A stretch of DNA of 64,000 bases, from contig JAKOGI010000814.1 of assembly GCA_029747015.1 (NCBI GenBank), forward strand, positions 62,001-126,000, written 5' to 3'. Shown piece by piece: positions 23,641 to 35,559 of the stretch. This stretch comes from Carnegiea gigantea (taxonomy: Eukaryota; Streptophyta; Magnoliopsida; Caryophyllales; Cactaceae). The number at the start of each line of letters is the position of its first letter. Position 1 is the stretch's first letter. The notes beneath the pieces were generated by a model. The model was not told where the DNA came from, made no database searches, and saw nothing but the letters and a program-made list of their open reading frames with translations. The translations under genes were made by a program, and so were the position numbers.

Positions 23641-24720
23641 TATCGCGGTTCATTGACGACACCTATGTACTTTCTTAGTTTTTCCCTTTCCTGATTGATA
23701 ATCAAAAGTGCTCAGGACTAGCTCATTTCAATACGTCTGGAAAGAAAATTAAAGACTCTAAATAAACCATGTGGACCCATGACCTAAAACCTAATGTTGA
23801 GAGTCTAGGGTATTGTCTTTGTACCATGAATGCAAACTAAAGAAGGACTTTAGTAAAGAAAATAAACTAGGCTCCATGTCCGGATCTATGTCGGGTTCCT
23901 TATGGGCCTAAAACACGACTTCTAACTCCTGCATAGAGTCACACATGCAGATATCCAAAGGTCCTGGCCCGGCTCCTATGGACCTAAAATAAGGCCTCAA
24001 TTTCTACCCATTTTGCCTGATGTAGGCTAGCACAAAAAACTATTTTCATGTCAAACCCACTCAGGTGCTTTTGCTTAAACTAAGACTAGTTTTATAATTT
24101 TCATGACCCAAATAGAGCTAGAACCTATTTAGGTTTGGGTCAAGCAACCGTAGAGCTCAATTGGCTCAAAAGTCGTTTTGGTCCATAACCTATATTTCTA
24201 AACTTGACCTTTCCTAACGTGGACTTTCCTAAGACTTAGAGCATCAACGCATAAAATCCAGGGGCTAGGGGTGGTCAGTTGCACAAGAACGCAAGGGGTA
24301 GTTAGTTGCACGAGAACACATTCAAGCACATATATGAGTTCCATTCTAGGCAAGAGTTCTAAGTTATAAGTGATTTAGGTAAGGTTAAGAGCAGTCCTCT
24401 CGTGACCCAAATGTTTTGTTTGTCATCCATGGGATGCATGACAACACTAGAACATTTTGGTTGCTTTCCCATATCATGTGGATTGGGATAAGTGTGTTAC
24501 TGGTGGGTGAAATTGCATGCTCAATTGAAAGTCCAATAGACTTACCGAGTTAACCAACTATTTTCCTAAGGTGGTGGTAGTGAGGTTTAACCAAGAGGTG
24601 CTGTTAATCCAATATGATAGTACCTTTTAATGTAAGAATGCCTAATGCAAGTGTAACAAGAATAATTTCTTGTATGAACTTTCAAATTTCACCCTCCTTT
24701 ATTTTATTATTTTAAAAATG

Positions 24721-24738
24721 ACCTTAGTGGAGTCACCA
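24721..24738 (-). other. Primer binding site, tRNA-Arg type
   Basis: The minus strand reads TGGTGACTCCACTAAGGT. Tat/Ogre elements use a tRNA-Arg site of the form TGGCGACTC(C/T)(A/G)CTGGGGA, so this is a mutated version. It lies between the gag remnant and the LTR and fits their orientation. Confidence 0.6.
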
Positions 24739-24739
24739 C

Positions 24740-26190
24740 TATAAGGATCATGTACTGGGATTCTCCCCCCCCCCGTGTAGTCCCCCATAAGTGCTTGGAC
24801 TCATTTGCTGTTAGGTTTTATACTTGGAACCATTTTTTTCTTTTTAATATGGACAAACTACAGCAAAACTGAGGCTCATCCCCGAGAGTTAGGCAATAGC
24901 CCTGATCTAATAACCTCATTGGGTTCTTAGGCTAGAGCCAAGTCTAACTTCCTGGCTTGGTTCTAGATAGCAGCCTCTTTTTCGATCTAACAAATTACAC
25001 AATAGCCCTAACCTAGGAACTCGACTAGGTTCCTGGACCAGAACTGGCCCAGTTACGGGTTCAAACGGTGATACTGTCAGGATCTTAAATCTGTGCTACT
25101 CCAATCAAAAATATCTAATAAAAAATAAAATAAAACAAGTGAACTAAGTTAATAGAGTCACTAGTGAGTTTTAGAAAACCTTACAAACCAAGTCTACTTT
25201 CTAAACAAACCATAAACCAAAAGGGACAAAAAAGTTCATTTTAAAAAGCATTTCGAAAGGCCTCATAGTAATCCCTAGTGTGGGGCCATCTAACTGCATA
25301 GGCTCGAATCGAGAATCCAAATTCCAGGGTGATAGTACAATGTCATGCTAGAGTGCATCATGAGATCGCCCATCCTCACCGACAGCCTCTACTAAACATT
25401 ATGGAGAATTAAAACCAACTAGACTAACTAATAATCATGCAACATATTAGAATCAAATAATAGGAATCAAGAGTACAATGCCAGACTAGAACTATTTAAA
25501 GAAATATTGTAAATAATTATAGCAGGCGGGCTAAATTAATTAAAGATTACATCTTTACTGGACCTGAAATTAAATAAAACAAAGAGAAAGAAACTAGAGA
25601 ATAGGAGGGTAGCTTTAGATTTCGCCCTCAGGATGATCTACCTGATTTATCTGGGAACCCAACTGAGTAACACCTCTTCAACGATTAACTAACTTTCCCT
25701 CTATCAATTCTCTCAGTATAATTTTCAGTGTGTTTCTCTTTATTTCTCTAGTCTCTCCAATTTTCTAATGTTCTCCCCCCTTCAACCCCTGGGAATAGCC
25801 TCCCTTTTATAACATTTAAATTAAAAAATTGCAATGAGATATCCTACATTCTGTGGAAATCATAATTAGGGGACCATATTATTATAATTTATTTAAAAGC
25901 TCTAATATTTTGTGGAAACTATTTTATGGGGACATTTTACTATTTTTATTTTCATCTATCGCCTTAAATTTTTCATATTTACAAATCTTACCACAATATT
26001 TAAAAACCAACTTTTGAAAATTTTATTTTTGTGCATGTGATATTTTTCTCACAAGTATCACTCGAAACCCTCTTTCATCTTGTAGTAGAGCCACATGGCA
26101 AAAAATAATTAAGATTATCAATTTAATTAATGGTTAATTAAGCTAATTAATTATTTTAGTACTTGAATCATCATTTACTTGTCCTACTCT
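24740..26190 (-). repeat. 5' LTR of the Tat/Ogre-like element (limits approximate)
   Basis: It lies immediately upstream of the primer site on the minus strand and contains a TATA box and a purine-rich leader. The outer limit is set only by the start of pararetrovirus-like sequence near 26195. No second LTR is visible to confirm the ends. Confidence 0.45.
25804..25811 (-). promoter_or_regulatory. TATA box of the Tat/Ogre-like LTR
   Basis: TATAAAAG on the minus strand is followed by GGAGGC and a leader rich in GAGAGA, a typical plant LTR promoter layout. A transcript would start near 25780 and run toward the gag remnant. Confidence 0.5.
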
Positions 26191-26194
26191 TAAT

Positions 26195-28520
26195 TATTCA
26201 CATATTGTGCACTCTCCTGAAGGAACCACTTTAGGAACACCACAATTAAACTATATTACTAATATAGATTTAGAATTAAAAGCAGAATTAATAAAAATTA
26301 AGATCTAAGTTAAGGGGATAAAGAAGCAGTTATCGGTAGTTCATTTTTCTTTGATCAATAAAATCAAGCATAATGGAAAATTTGCTTTAAGTATTAGTAC
26401 TCCGTTACAACATAAATGTCCTTTCTAAAAACTAAAAAACAAAAATTCATTTCCTTTATATGATATAAAAATCGGTAAAGACGTAGAAGAAAAATTTAAC
26501 TGAAAAATTACTAGAAAATGAAGAAAAGCAAGAAAAGGATGGATTATAACCAGTATGATCTTGAGGAATTACATAATATGTTTGATAATGTACAAAACCC
26601 TGAAGAATTAAACAAGATCATGGGCATAGTAGTTGAAAAACAAGATGTATTATTTGATGATAATGCAGAGACAAATAATGTCCAGTTAGAAGAACAAATA
26701 TATCAGCAGATGAATATAATTAAACTAAAGGATCTTAATGCTATTCCTTTAGAAGAAATTAGGAGAAAATTAGATAAAAGATATGGCAAAATGATATTTG
26801 ATGATGAAATCAATGAGATTGGAAAAGGACTCAACATAGATGAAATCAAGTTCAATCTAGTAAACAATATTATTCCTAAGTTTGAAAGAGTTTGATGAAT
26901 CTTCTAGAAAAAAAGCCATTTTATGAGACCTAGATACACTCCAGCAGGACATATAACAAATTTTTTGTTAGGTTCATCCCAAAAAAACCACATCTGATGA
27001 AGAAATTGGACTAACCCAAATTAGCCAAACAGGATACATCTTAAATGTCGAGGGAGCTTGTAATCGAGAAGAAATATTTGAGCACTAAAAAAGGTGTATG
27101 AATAGTGTCTTTAACTTGAATAACGCATGGTTTGCTGGAAATTTCCTAAACTATATCGAACATAGTTTTTCTAGCACTGTAGCTCACCAGTATGACTTAT
27201 TAAATGAAGAAGGTAAAAATGTATTAAGAATGATGGAAATACTAGTTGCTATGTGCAAAAAATTATGTAAGAAAATCAAAACTAAATTTATCGAAACTGC
27301 ACTTGATTCTGAAGAAAAAGTTAAAGAATTTTAAAGAAAGATAATAACATAGAATTATGGATTACGGGATATTTGGAGTATTATATTATTGAGTTTACTC
27401 AATATTATTAGAAAATTAGGCATAATGAAACCAATCTTGATATGTTTAATGACAAATTACTATATCCGATCAATTATATAATCAATGAAAAATACATTGC
27501 ATGACTTGAAAAAGCATATGTCTTTGATACCCTTGATACAAGAATCTCTTATTTAAGAAATGGGTCAATTATCAATGTCTTGATCTCCAAAAACATAAGA
27601 AAATGAAGAAACAAATTCTAACCTCCTGGGATAATCCTCACAAATGGGGAAATGAACCTGAGAAGAGGGGAAAAAAAGAAAATTTTATAATAAAAAGAAC
27701 TTTAACAAGCAAAAGGGAGAAAAATGCAAAAGAAAGTGTTATAATAAGCCAAGTCCCAGGAGAAGACAATTTTTTAGAATTGCTGCTTATTGTCCTGTAG
27801 GGAAAAATAACTATAAGTGTTGGGCATACGGAGAAGCAGATCATTATGCAAACGGATGCAAAAATAGGAAGAATAACAAGCTTATAAAAACTTTGCGTAG
27901 TCTGGATTATTCTGAGCTTAGCGAGGAAGAAGCATTAGATCTAGGCCTAAAAGAGAACAACGGAACTGTTGAGATTACGCTAGAAGATTAATATGAAGAA
28001 AGTGATTATGAAGAAACTAGTCATATGATGAAAAGTAACTTAACTAGTTTTTGTGATCTTCAAGGAAAAGGTTTTACTATAGATAATGGGAATGAAGATG
28101 TCAAAGGAGATTGGCTTCTTCATATAATTCAAAAAGATATGATCTACAAAAACTTCATCTTTCAAATAAAGAATACGTTTGTATGTAAAATGATGAAAGG
28201 AGATCTAGGGATAAAAGACTATGAGTATGATGTGGGAGAAGTTAATCTCACTAATTAAGAAAATATCCTTAAGCATAATAAAGATAGAAAGTATACGTAT
28301 ATCCATGTTGGAAATATCCAAATTCAAATTAGTCCAGTACAATATTGTGGTAAAGATATTGATCTTTATGCTTTTCTCTATGACTCCAGACATACTAAAT
28401 TTAACAATCAAATTATCACAAAGATTAAGAGCAGTTTATGTAATAGATTAGTAGAATTCAATTGTTGACCCACATATTATGTGAGCCTAAAAGATGATTT
28501 TGCCAAAAACTTCATATCCC
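26195..28520 (+). pseudogene. Endogenous caulimovirid, coat-protein region
   Basis: This is decayed polyprotein of an endogenous plant pararetrovirus (Caulimoviridae). The arrangement resembles florendovirus- or petuvirus-like genomes with one long polyprotein. Open pieces lie at 26518-26895 (acidic) and 27098-27334, and a lysine-rich segment lies near 27650-27740. At 27818-27859 the zinc knuckle reads CWAYGEADHYANGC. The family pattern is CX2CX4HX4C, so the second Cys has become Tyr. An acidic segment follows (SLDYSELSEEEALDLGL), common after caulimovirid coat zinc fingers. Many stops and frameshifts make it non-functional. A movement-protein part was not recognised at the left edge. Confidence 0.75.
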
Positions 28521-28709
28521 TTAAGATAAAAATAGTTAGAATGGATATGAAAAAGAGGAGGTTACTCACTAAGAACATTTTGAAAAATAGTCTACAAATT
28601 AGATAACACTATAGATCTAAAGACTAATATAATAATGATAAAAGTAGAAAAATTTGAAAGTCCTACTGCAATACAAAAAATTCAAAGGATAAAATCCAAT
28701 CTGTAGGAG

Positions 28710-29103
28710 TTAAAGACCCTGTTTGGCAAACAGCTGTTAGCTACTCGCTGTTAGGTTTTAGTGTTAGCTATTAGCTATTAGGTATTTGAGTTAGTTATTT
28801 GTATTAACTATTTGAATTAGCTGTTTGTATTAGCTGTTTGGAGAAATTTGCTGTTTCTGACAAAGTTGTGAGACAAAAATTTAATTCTCCAAAAAGTTTT
28901 TCCAAAAAGCTTATCAAATTAGCCTTTTCGAATTAGCTTTTTAAACCCAAAAAGTTCTTCCAAAAAGCTATTTTACCAAACATCTAAATTAGCTTTCTGA
29001 TTAGGTCAAACAACTTATTATGGTTTTTAAAAAAAAAAATTTTGGCCAAAAAGCTCTCCAAAAAGTTGTTTCCAAAAACCCCGAAAAAATAATAGGTCTT
29101 TAA
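28710..29103. mobile_element. hAT-like MITE, copy 2, inside the pararetrovirus
   Basis: The left end is ACCCTGTTTGGCAAACAGCT. The interior AGCTTTTT and AGCTAATT repeats match copy 1 (6689-7012) in reverse orientation. The right end is GGAAACAAC-GGTTTTTGG-like when read on the opposite strand. Outside these, TTAAAGACC and GGTCTTTAA form a perfect 9-base inverted pair at 28710 and 29095. It interrupts the caulimovirid between the coat and protease regions. Confidence 0.75.
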
Positions 29104-29179
29104 TATCTGGCTTTGCCAATCCCACAAAAATCATTAAGAAAATGTAAGAAAAATTGATGAGAATGGTAAAATCACCGTT

Positions 29180-29970
29180 AAACCCTAATTATTAAGAAGC
29201 ATGAGTGCAAGATCAAAATGGGAAGAAGGATCTTCGGCCGCTAGAAAAGAGCTTAAAGAAGATGAAACAATTAATGTGACTAGTGAAATAAGTAGAATGA
29301 GTTTTGAACCTACAAGGCACAATGTAGGCTAAAGTATGAGTCTAGATAGGAAAATCATTGGATGCAAAACAAGAACTATTAACGAGCAAATCTATGAGGA
29401 TGGATTACTCAAACATATGACTTTGGAGATATGCTATTAAGCCAACTTCGTAAAGCATCTATATCCTAATAAACATGTTTAGACGGATATCATAAATATA
29501 AATTATGTGCCTACATAGATAATGGTTGCTCTATCTGCTTTGAAAAAAGATCTTTATTTCTATAATTTATGTGAAAAAAAGCCAAGAATGTTGTCCAAGC
29601 AAGCATAGCTGGCAATAGCATAATGAGCCATAATGAAGGGCTATCTATGGGAATAGGAGGAGTCTAATGCATTAGTTTTATGGGCAACTGATCAGCCCTC
29701 TCATGATAAGATTATTGAAAATAATTTTTAGAGGCTATATTCTCTATGCAGATAGAACATAAAGCAAATAAGATTCATAATAAATGGTCACTCTGTTCCT
29801 ATTGATAAATTAAATAAGCCTTAGACTCATCAAAAAATTGAGTTTACAGGCAATTTAGCGTGGCGAGAAAGTAATACATGTATAATATGAGATAGCACTA
29901 ACAATCTCACTACTTGAGTTATTTATTAAAGAGCAGATTGTTAAACAACATGAGTAATTATGCAAAGAGC
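29180..29970 (+). pseudogene. Endogenous caulimovirid, aspartic protease region
   Basis: Translation with frame changes gives AYIDNGCSICFEKRSLFL at 29509-29562, where D-N-G corresponds to the retropepsin active-site D-T/S-G. Downstream comes a flap-like region with ATDQPSHDKIIENNF near 29675 and INGHSVPIDKLNK near 29780. The order coat zinc finger, protease, reverse transcriptase matches caulimovirid polyproteins. Stop codons are frequent. The region is cut at 29975 by the solo LTR and continues in phase at 32958. Confidence 0.7.
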
Positions 29971-29975
29971 ACTAC

Positions 29976-32957
29976 TGTAAAACCCTAAAAAATTAAATTG
30001 GAGATCGCATGACGTGGACCAACCTTCGTAATCCAAATCATTCTAAATCTCTTTCGCCATGGATTGTGTTTCTTTTAAAATTTTTACATAACAAAAATTT
30101 AATTATTTTTCATCCGGGCTATTTTTGTTTTTTTCCTAGATTTAATTATTTGCGTATTTTGCTTCATAACTCAACTATTTATTTCGCCTATTTAATTCTC
30201 CCTCCTACCTACAGTACTTTGAAATTCAATTTTTCCCTCCCAAATTCACCCAAATCAAATCCTAAAATGTGTTTTATTTTCCTTCCTTTTGTTTTATTTT
30301 CTTTCCTTTTCTTTTTCCTTTTTTTCTTTCCTTTCTTTCCTTTTTTTTCCTCCACTACCCGGTTGCTCTTCCCCTCCCTAAAACCCTAACTGTGCTCCCC
30401 CTCCCCCACGCCATCTCTTTCTTTCTCTCTCTCTTCCTTCCATCCTTTCTCTCTCTCTCTCTCTCTCCATCTCTCTCTCTCTTCTCTTGCCCCCAGCCAT
30501 GCACCCCCTGTCGGACCACCACTGGACCACCGCTGCTGCCTTCGGCCACCACTAAAGGCACCCTTGCTCCCTCCCTCCCTCTTGGTGGTAATTAGGGTGC
30601 ACCCCCATGTACCTCATGCATGAACACTCCAAAATTTTTTAGTATTTTGTAGTTCTTTCAAAATTTTATGATTTATGAGGATTTAAGTATGAAGCATTGA
30701 AATTCATTTCTATGTTTGGGTTTTTTTTTCAGATTTTAAGCACAAAGAGTTTGACGTTCAAATTGCTTCTCTCCCGAATTTACATCAAGGTGAGTACTTT
30801 ATGGTGTTTTGTGTTAGTTTATGGAATTCAAAAGCTTCCTTGACTTAGACGACTTGGGTTAGGGGAAGGGTCATTAGATTTTACATTGGGTTGTCACTAG
30901 AATTAACAACGTGGTTTGAAATTGATAAGAACATGCCACTGGTTAAGGGTAGAAAACTTATGTAACTTTAAAAATTTATTCCCACTAATCTACTGGCCTA
31001 TAAATCATGAAAATTGGAGGATAGATGGGCCAGGCATCCTCTATGCTACGCATTTTGAATCAAGAGATTTCAACTTGTATAGAGTGAGTTATGGTCTGTT
31101 TACCAGAGACTGTCGAAACTGGGACAATTAGGGATAGTTGGCATGTTTTAGGATCTTTAACCTAGCTATAGTGGGAAATAGTAAGATCACCAAACACAAA
31201 AGTTGTAGTAGACAAGCACATCTTTTTGGAATGGGCAATAAGTTGAATTTTGGATATCGGGTGTTAAAGTTATGGGGTTGGAAATTCGAGTTAGGGAATT
31301 ACGGCAGAACCTGCTGGTCTGAAGAGAGGGTTGCACTGATGTTAACTTTAGAAATTTGCCCAGGGGTGGTTAGTTTACCAAAAAAAAAATGTGAAACTTT
31401 TAGGGTGGATGTGTTGGGATGTACCGCATAATTTGTTTTTGAATCAAGGGAATTGGGGTAGCGTGGCCAAAGTTATGGTCAAATTACCACATACTATCCA
31501 GACCAAGATAGTCAGTGACACCACTAAACGAAATAAGAAAATGCCTCGCTCGCGCTAGAATCGAGCGAAACCTGAACATGACAACTATGGAGAACGGACT
31601 AAACTTTCTATATTGGGATAGAAACTGGAACTTGGGCTTTAGGGGTAGAAGTTATGAGTTCTGGAAAGAGACCTAGATTCTAGCTGAATCCGGACCCTGG
31701 TTGGGCTTCAGACTGGGGGCCCTAAAAGTAGGAGTAAAATTTCCAAAAAAAATAATAATTTTGGATGTAAGGCAAAGGCTAGGGAGTAGTTTATTTGAGG
31801 CTGTGTTGGCCCAGATGCGAAGCAGTAAATTCAAAATAGTAACCGAGCCCGTAACTTTGTACGGTATCCAGGTAATAATCATGCCCTAACCCTTCACCAA
31901 GTTGTTTGAAATCATGCATGCTCTGAGCATGGTAAGAATTGCCCTATTTATTGATTGAATGAAATAACAGCATAAGTTAATTAAATGTGGCTGCATCGCA
32001 AAATCTGCATGATGTGATGTGTTAAGGAGTTGCGACTTGGTAATGTTGTGTTGGAAATTCAAGACTTAAATTCTGTGATGATGACCTTGGGGAAATGGGT
32101 TGAGGCTGAATGAACCTTTCATGTTAAATCAACCTTTGATAAGAGAAGGATAACAGTAACTGTAAAGGTTGAGCTGAGCGAGATTTAATCTGGCTATTGA
32201 TTAAAGGCCATTAGCCTTCCCCGGAAAACTAGTACATGTATGTTGCCAGCCACGCGCCCTGCTGGGATGGGGCCTAGGTTAGCGGTAACCATCCCCAGTG
32301 ATGGTAGGCTAGGAAAGGGTTAAGCTATAACCGCCATAGTAAGCGGTAGACCAGGATCAAGTTAAGCGGCTGCGCTGAACCCAAGCACAGGCCATGAGAC
32401 CTAGTGGAGTCGCTCATCCTAAATCTGACTGTCATGATTTGAATTATAGATTATGAATGTACATCACTGAGATCTGATAATCATAGGAGCTTATGTTAAT
32501 CAGAAGTGTGTCGTGGAAGTCTTGCTATTTTCCCTTATCCCTTAAAATGTTTTCAAAATGAATTTGTGCGCGTAGTTGACTATTAGGGATGATTGTTTAC
32601 TGAGTTTATGTCACTTTTATAAAATATTTTGTTTTTCAGGTAATTTAATTGTACATGGGACTGGGGCACCGAAAAGTAGAGCGAGGCCCTGATGCCTGAG
32701 TTGAAGAAGATGCAAGCTTAATAGTTTTCTTATAGTAAAGACAATGTTAGCAAATGTTTTGAATTAGTTATGACATCAAAGTTTGACCCCTTCGTTAAAG
32801 TTGAAGTGTTTTCAGGAATGATGTATTAATTGTCTCGATACCTAGCCTGGTATTTCCAAGAAGGAAATACAGTGGTAACACCCCAATTCAGGTTCCGCTA
32901 CCACGTAGGATAAGGATTAGTAATAAAGAAATGAAATTAGAAACCCGGGGTATAATA
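29976..32957 (+). repeat. Solo LTR, Tekay-like Gypsy, 2,982 bp
   Basis: The insertion is flanked by perfect 5-bp duplications ACTAC (29971-29975 and 32958-32962). It starts TGTAAAACCCT and ends GGGGTATAATA, a decayed form of the usual GGGGTGTTACA end. A CT-rich then GC-rich leader lies at 30260-30600, the same position as in the LTR at 15245-18732. No internal coding region is present, so two LTRs have recombined to one. Removing it with one ACTAC restores the pararetrovirus reading phase, which fixes the boundaries. Confidence 0.75.
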
Positions 32958-34389
32958 ACTACTCTAACAATTCTCTAAAATTTTGGGATAAAAATAAGAC
33001 ATTTGTAAAGAGTACTTTGTTAAATCCCAACACTATTAATCGAGTCAAACAAATGGTATATACACTCTAGGATATCTAAGAATCTGACAAACAAATCAAA
33101 GAACTTTTGGACAAAGGGTTAATTATAAATAGTAAGAATCCTCACATTAGTCCCGCTTTTGTGGTAAGAAATCATGCTAAAGAAAAAATAGGAAAAATTA
33201 GAATGGTAATAAGTTAAAAAGATTAATGATAATACTGTTAATGATAGTTATTATATTCTTAACAAAACAATCATGTTCAATAGAATCCAAAGAGCCACAT
33301 GGTTCTCGAAAATAGATTGCAAAAGCGAATATTGATAGATAAAAATCGATGAAGAAAGCATTCCTTTAACTGCTTTTAATGTCTCTCAAGGATATTATAA
33401 GTGCATAGTAATGTCATTTAGTCTTCAAAATGCACCTCAAATATTTCAAAGAAGAATGGGTAATATCTTCTAGTTTACATCGATGATATTCTTGTCTTTT
33501 CTAGGACCATAGCACAATACAAAGATGATGCTTGTGCTGTCACCCAAAGATGCATTGATCATGGTATTATTTTTGGTAAGAATAAATCCAATTATGCTGA
33601 ACAAGAAATCGAGTTTTTGGGTCTAAAAATAAAAGCTAGAAAAATCATCCTACAAAAGCATATTATAGAAAAAATACAAAATTTTCCTGAAAAAATTGAA
33701 GATAGGAAGCAATTAAAAAATCTTCTTACATGTCTTACCTATGCTTCAACTTTCATTAAAGATCTACCTAAATTGAGAAAACCATTGTAACAGAAACTTA
33801 AGAAAGAAGTAAGTTGGACATGGACCACTAGTGATTCAAATATTGTTTAGAAGTTTAAAAAGATGTGCAAAATTCTTCATGTTCTTAATTTGCATAATGG
33901 TGGAGATGATCGATTCTTGAGACAGATGCCAGCAAGGAGCATTCAAGTACAGTACTCAAAATCAAAGAAGGAGAAAAACGCTGTAAATATTATAGTGGAA
34001 GTTTTAATAGAACATAATGCAACTATCCCATGATAGAAAAAGAAATCTTCACAATCATAAAGGGAATTGAAAAGTTCTTAATCTTTTTAGTCCCAAAACC
34101 TTTTCTTATTCGAATTGATTACAAAGAAATGCTTGGTTTTATGAGAAAGAATTTAAATATACAAGCGCAAGGGCGACTCCTATGTTGGCAATTATGGCTT
34201 AACCAATTTTCTTTCTCTGTTGAACATATACGAGGATCAAAGAATTCTTTGGCAAATAGTGAACTCGTGAACTCACAAATGGTCATCATCAAAGTAGAAC
34301 TCCTACTAGAAAAGGAGGAAATCCAAAATCAAATGTCATTACTGCTAGAAGGGTTTCCCCTTCTAGTAGAGTCCTTATGGATATTTTAG
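32958..34389 (+). pseudogene. Endogenous caulimovirid, reverse transcriptase and RNase H
   Basis: Translation shows a caulimovirid-type reverse transcriptase followed by RNase H. The palm motif YIDD lies at 33476-33487, preceded by a QNAPQIFQRRM segment and followed by EIEFLGLKIKA. The RNase H part begins with ILETDAS near 33913, and the open segment 34030-34389 carries EKEIFTIIKGIEKFL, LIRIDYKE and a QFSFSVEHIRGSKNSLA tail, typical for the family. Stops and frameshifts interrupt it in at least ten places, so no enzyme can be made. Reverse transcriptase would copy viral pregenomic RNA and RNase H remove the template. Confidence 0.8.
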
Positions 34390-35359
34390 AATTTCACATA
34401 AAAAGTGGATCACGCTTTGGTCTACTGTCTTCTGGTTGTCTAATAGTACAAAGATTCAATCTTTTAGAGTTATAAATGAATTAGCCAAGGTGTCCTCATG
34501 ATATTCAAGAAAAAATAAGTTCTCATGTTCAAGAAAAATAATTCAACGACTGATGCATAGTCTATATCGACTACTATCATAGTTATTCTTATGATTATTT
34601 GGCCTTCATGGAGTACTACAATCTTCTTTCCTGATAGATCTGGAGTTGGTGGTATAAGATTCCTAGCAAATTCAATGCCACTAGACGACCCCATCATTAA
34701 AGCCTAGGAATATGGAATGACATTTTACCTCATGGAAATGTCAGATCTAAAGTATCTATTATTCTCAAGATTATCTAAGTTTCAACGGTGCATGTTTAAA
34801 AGGATTAATTGGATTCTTATATCTCCTGATGGTCTAACAAAAATTCTACACAATAGAGACTGTATGTCAAGGTAGATTATGTATTAATTGAATATGAAAA
34901 TGAAACCAAACAACCTATTATCTTGTTCAATTAGTTGATTTAGATGATCCCAATGATCAACAACAAAACTGGTTTCTAGAACAATAAAAAGTAGTTAGTA
35001 ATCTTACTTTAGGAAGAGTAATAAGGTTTTACAACATTTATCATCAATGTGGGCATTAATTTAGCAAGGAAAAACACTGATGCATTAGAGGAATCACTAC
35101 TTTCGTTTATCATAATGATTTCAGTAAATATATGAAGGCAGAATGAGCTACTTCAGAAGATGTCATTGATTATGTCATTGATGTTAGGTCTAGAAAATTT
35201 CTATCTGAAAAAGGAAAGAAATGTCTTCATGAATTATTTGAAAAATGGAAACCAGGGCATCTTCAGCCTGATGAAAATTTTGATGATTATTTGGATAATA
35301 GTGGGCTGGAAGACATTATTAGAGATGAAGATATGCAAAATCTCAATATAGATGACTAG
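34390..35359 (+). pseudogene. Endogenous caulimovirid, acidic region downstream of RNase H
   Basis: Sequence after RNase H keeps coding character although it is broken. The last open piece, 35156-35359, encodes 68 residues that are strongly acidic (DENFDDYLDN, RDEDMQNLNIDD) and stops at TAG. Upstream pieces in other frames include DLDDPNDQQQNWFLEQ near 34940. This may be a polyprotein C-terminus or a separate small ORF as some endogenous caulimovirids have. I do not know its function. Confidence 0.45.
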
Positions 35360-35534
35360 TCGTATCAGTATTAAGTGCTCTAAAATGTTATTGCACCATT
35401 ATTGTATTATTTGAACTAGTGTCATGTCAGTAAAATAGGACAGTGCACTGTAGCCATGCGAGAGCAGTTATAGTTATGAAAATATTAGTGTATATATTGT
35501 AGCATTTAGAACATCATATATAGTCCATCTCCTC

Positions 35535-35542
35535 TATAAAAG
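35535..35542 (+). promoter_or_regulatory. Pararetrovirus promoter TATA box
   Basis: CTATAAAAGGAG lies 175 bases after the last caulimovirid coding region. A leader containing AAAGAGAAGTAAG and several short ATGs follows. This is where the pregenomic RNA promoter is expected in the circular genome. No clear tRNA-Met primer site was seen after it. Confidence 0.5.
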
Positions 35543-35559
35543 GAGAAATTGAGTGCTAA

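Noticed and set aside
30009..30595. Overlapping plus-strand ORFs rich in Phe, Leu and Ser
   Set aside because: They lie in the pyrimidine-rich leader of the solo LTR and reflect CT repeats.
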